Of a DNA stretch of 32,622 nt, positions 32,015 to 32,622 are shown piece after piece. Under the pieces are notes generated by a model that worked only from the letters and a program-made list of their open reading frames with translations, was not told the DNA's origin and did not search any database. The stretch comes from an uncultured Eubacteriales bacterium (GTDB lineage: Bacteria; Bacillota; Clostridia; Oscillospirales; CAG-272): NCBI GenBank assembly GCA_934486825.1, contig CAKSQF010000023.1:1-32622 (forward strand), written 5' to 3'. A program made the translations under genes and the position numbers. Numbering within the stretch: position 1 is the first letter of the stretch; every line of letters starts with the position of its first letter.

Positions 32015-32341
32015 ATGAGTATAACAATCAATATATATTATTCGGGGACAAACGGTTCTGCCCGTAAATTTGCCGACGAAATGATATCAGGCGGAATTGT
32101 TGACGCAATCAGAAACGAAAGCGGAAATCTGCGTTACGAATATTTTTATCCGATCGATGACACGGAAACCGTATTGCTTATCGACAGCTGGGAAAATCAG
32201 GAGGCAATCGACAGGCATCATGAGAGTGCTGTGATGAAACAGATTACGGAGCTCAGGAAAAAATACAACCTTCATATGCATGCAGAACGGTTCCGTCCGG
32301 AAGAAATACCGCCTTCGGATACGGTTTTTACAGAAAAATGA
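32015..32341 (+). CDS. ABM-domain putative monooxygenase (YgiN/quinol monooxygenase-like)
   Basis: A 108-aa single-domain protein with the antibiotic biosynthesis monooxygenase ferredoxin-like fold: an opening beta strand (ITINIYYSG), helix (SARKFADEMI), YEYFYPIDDTETVLLIDSWENQEAIDRHHES and a closing helix and strand. These cofactor-free enzymes oxidise quinols or similar aromatics, or in some cases act in heme or stress metabolism; the substrate here is unknown. The ribosome site CAGGAGG is strong. It is probably a separate unit from the ABC operon because a hairpin lies between. Confidence 0.85.
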   Translation: MSITINIYYSGTNGSARKFADEMISGGIVDAIRNESGNLRYEYFYPIDDTETVLLIDSWENQEAIDRHHESAVMKQITELRKKYNLHMHAERFRPEEIPPSDTVFTEK

Positions 32342-32385
32342 TACACACGGCAACAATAAGATATCAAACACATTTGAAAGGATTT

Positions 32386-32470
32386 TTACATAGGCAGAAA
32401 CACCGTGTTGAGTACACAGCATATCGCCGCATAGTTTTTCGAGATGTTTATATGAATCTATAAAGCCCAT
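32386..32470 (-). pseudogene. 5' fragment of a clostridial hypothetical gene (DUF6548-like)
   Basis: ATG 32470 follows GGGAG at 7 nt and encodes MGFIDSYKHLEKLCGDMLCT and GVSAYV. From memory this matches the start of a roughly 100-130-aa clostridial protein family often near mobile elements (DUF6548, named with moderate confidence). After codon 28 the frame runs into unrelated AT-rich DNA and then antisense through the ABM gene, so the rest of the gene is missing. Confidence 0.6.
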
Positions 32471-32490
32471 AGCTTGTCTCCCAACCCGGA

Positions 32491-32622
32491 TTACTTATCC
32501 GCCGCAACGCCGGATTTCATCCAGGCGTCCACTTCGCTGATTTTGAATTTCCACAGCCTGCCGATTTTAGCGGCGGGCATTTCTCTGCGCTCAATCCAGT
32601 CAAGAACGGTGTCACGGCTGAC
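32491..32622 (-). CDS. Excisionase-type helix-turn-helix DNA-binding protein, partial
   Basis: The 5' part lies beyond the window. The visible 43 residues start VSRDTVLDWIERREMPAAKI and continue GRLWKFKISEVDAWMKSG. This is the MerR/excisionase-like HTH_17 fold, where the GR-x-W/R-x-F-x-x-x-E-V-D-x-W signature is the wing and last helix. Stop TAA is at 32491. By eye the base composition is more GC-rich than the neighbouring genes. The gene and the fragment just downstream look like part of a mobile or defence-type element. Confidence 0.85.
   Translation of the reverse strand, partial: VSRDTVLDWIERREMPAAKIGRLWKFKISEVDAWMKSGVAADK

Noticed and set aside
32087..32470. A full 127-aa minus-strand protein from ATG 32470
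   Set aside because: Only the first ~28 codons look like a real protein; the rest is antisense to the better-supported ABM gene or lies in AT-rich intergenic DNA.

Overview
The window reads as a chromosomal segment of a low-to-moderate GC, spore-forming-lineage Firmicute, most likely a clostridial genome of the Oscillospiraceae/Ruminococcaceae type. The evidence is a GerW/YtfJ-type sporulation protein, a cotJABC spore coat operon, a Spo0A DNA-binding domain, a SleB-type cell wall hydrolase with a Thr/Pro-rich linker, a PcrA helicase with the long insertion common in that group, and AT-rich intergenic DNA with consensus sigma-A promoters. The taxon is an inference from protein character; no rRNA is present.

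Layout. Positions 39-67 hold a very strong leftward promoter for something beyond the left edge. pcrA (104-2482, minus) has its own consensus promoter. At 2646-3029 (minus) lies a free-standing Spo0A C-terminal domain with no receiver, preceded by its own promoter and two possible micro-ORFs. From 13621 down to 3522 runs a long, tightly packed minus-strand run: lon, engB, lysA, a membrane M50 protease, scpA, scpB, a lipoprotein, a DUF2953 protein, gerW, a D,D-carboxypeptidase and rluB, closed by a hairpin at 3446-3499. It joins protein quality control, lysine/peptidoglycan precursor supply, condensin function and sporulation/peptidoglycan remodelling.

A lone GH32 gene (13870-14961, plus) faces a minus run made of fakA plus a GDPD gene (15020-17535) and of purB, a DAHP synthase and degV (17650-21066). 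fakA and degV form a plausible fatty-acid kinase pair. On the plus strand follow cotJABC (21288-22463) and a divergent shikimate-kinase-like gene (22581-23087). Then, on the minus strand, come asnA, a SleB-like hydrolase and an AraC-family regulator.

The most notable part is 26543-31844. The AraC-type regulator and an outward-facing operon share one 36-bp region with two fully overlapping divergent promoters. The operon is ABC exporter / DUF1854 protein / ABC exporter, and each ABC half-transporter has a cytosolic N-terminal domain ending in a four-cysteine zinc ribbon. I know of no assigned function for such a module in Clostridia, so it is the best candidate here for an undescribed system. 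A small ABM-fold monooxygenase gene follows. The right edge (32386-32622) holds a truncated gene fragment and an excisionase-type helix-turn-helix gene, which look like debris or the edge of a mobile element.

Almost all promoters read here follow one pattern: TTGACA-like box, 17-nt spacer (16 once), TGn extended -10. The exception is the ABC-operon promoter, which lacks the TG and so may depend on its activator.
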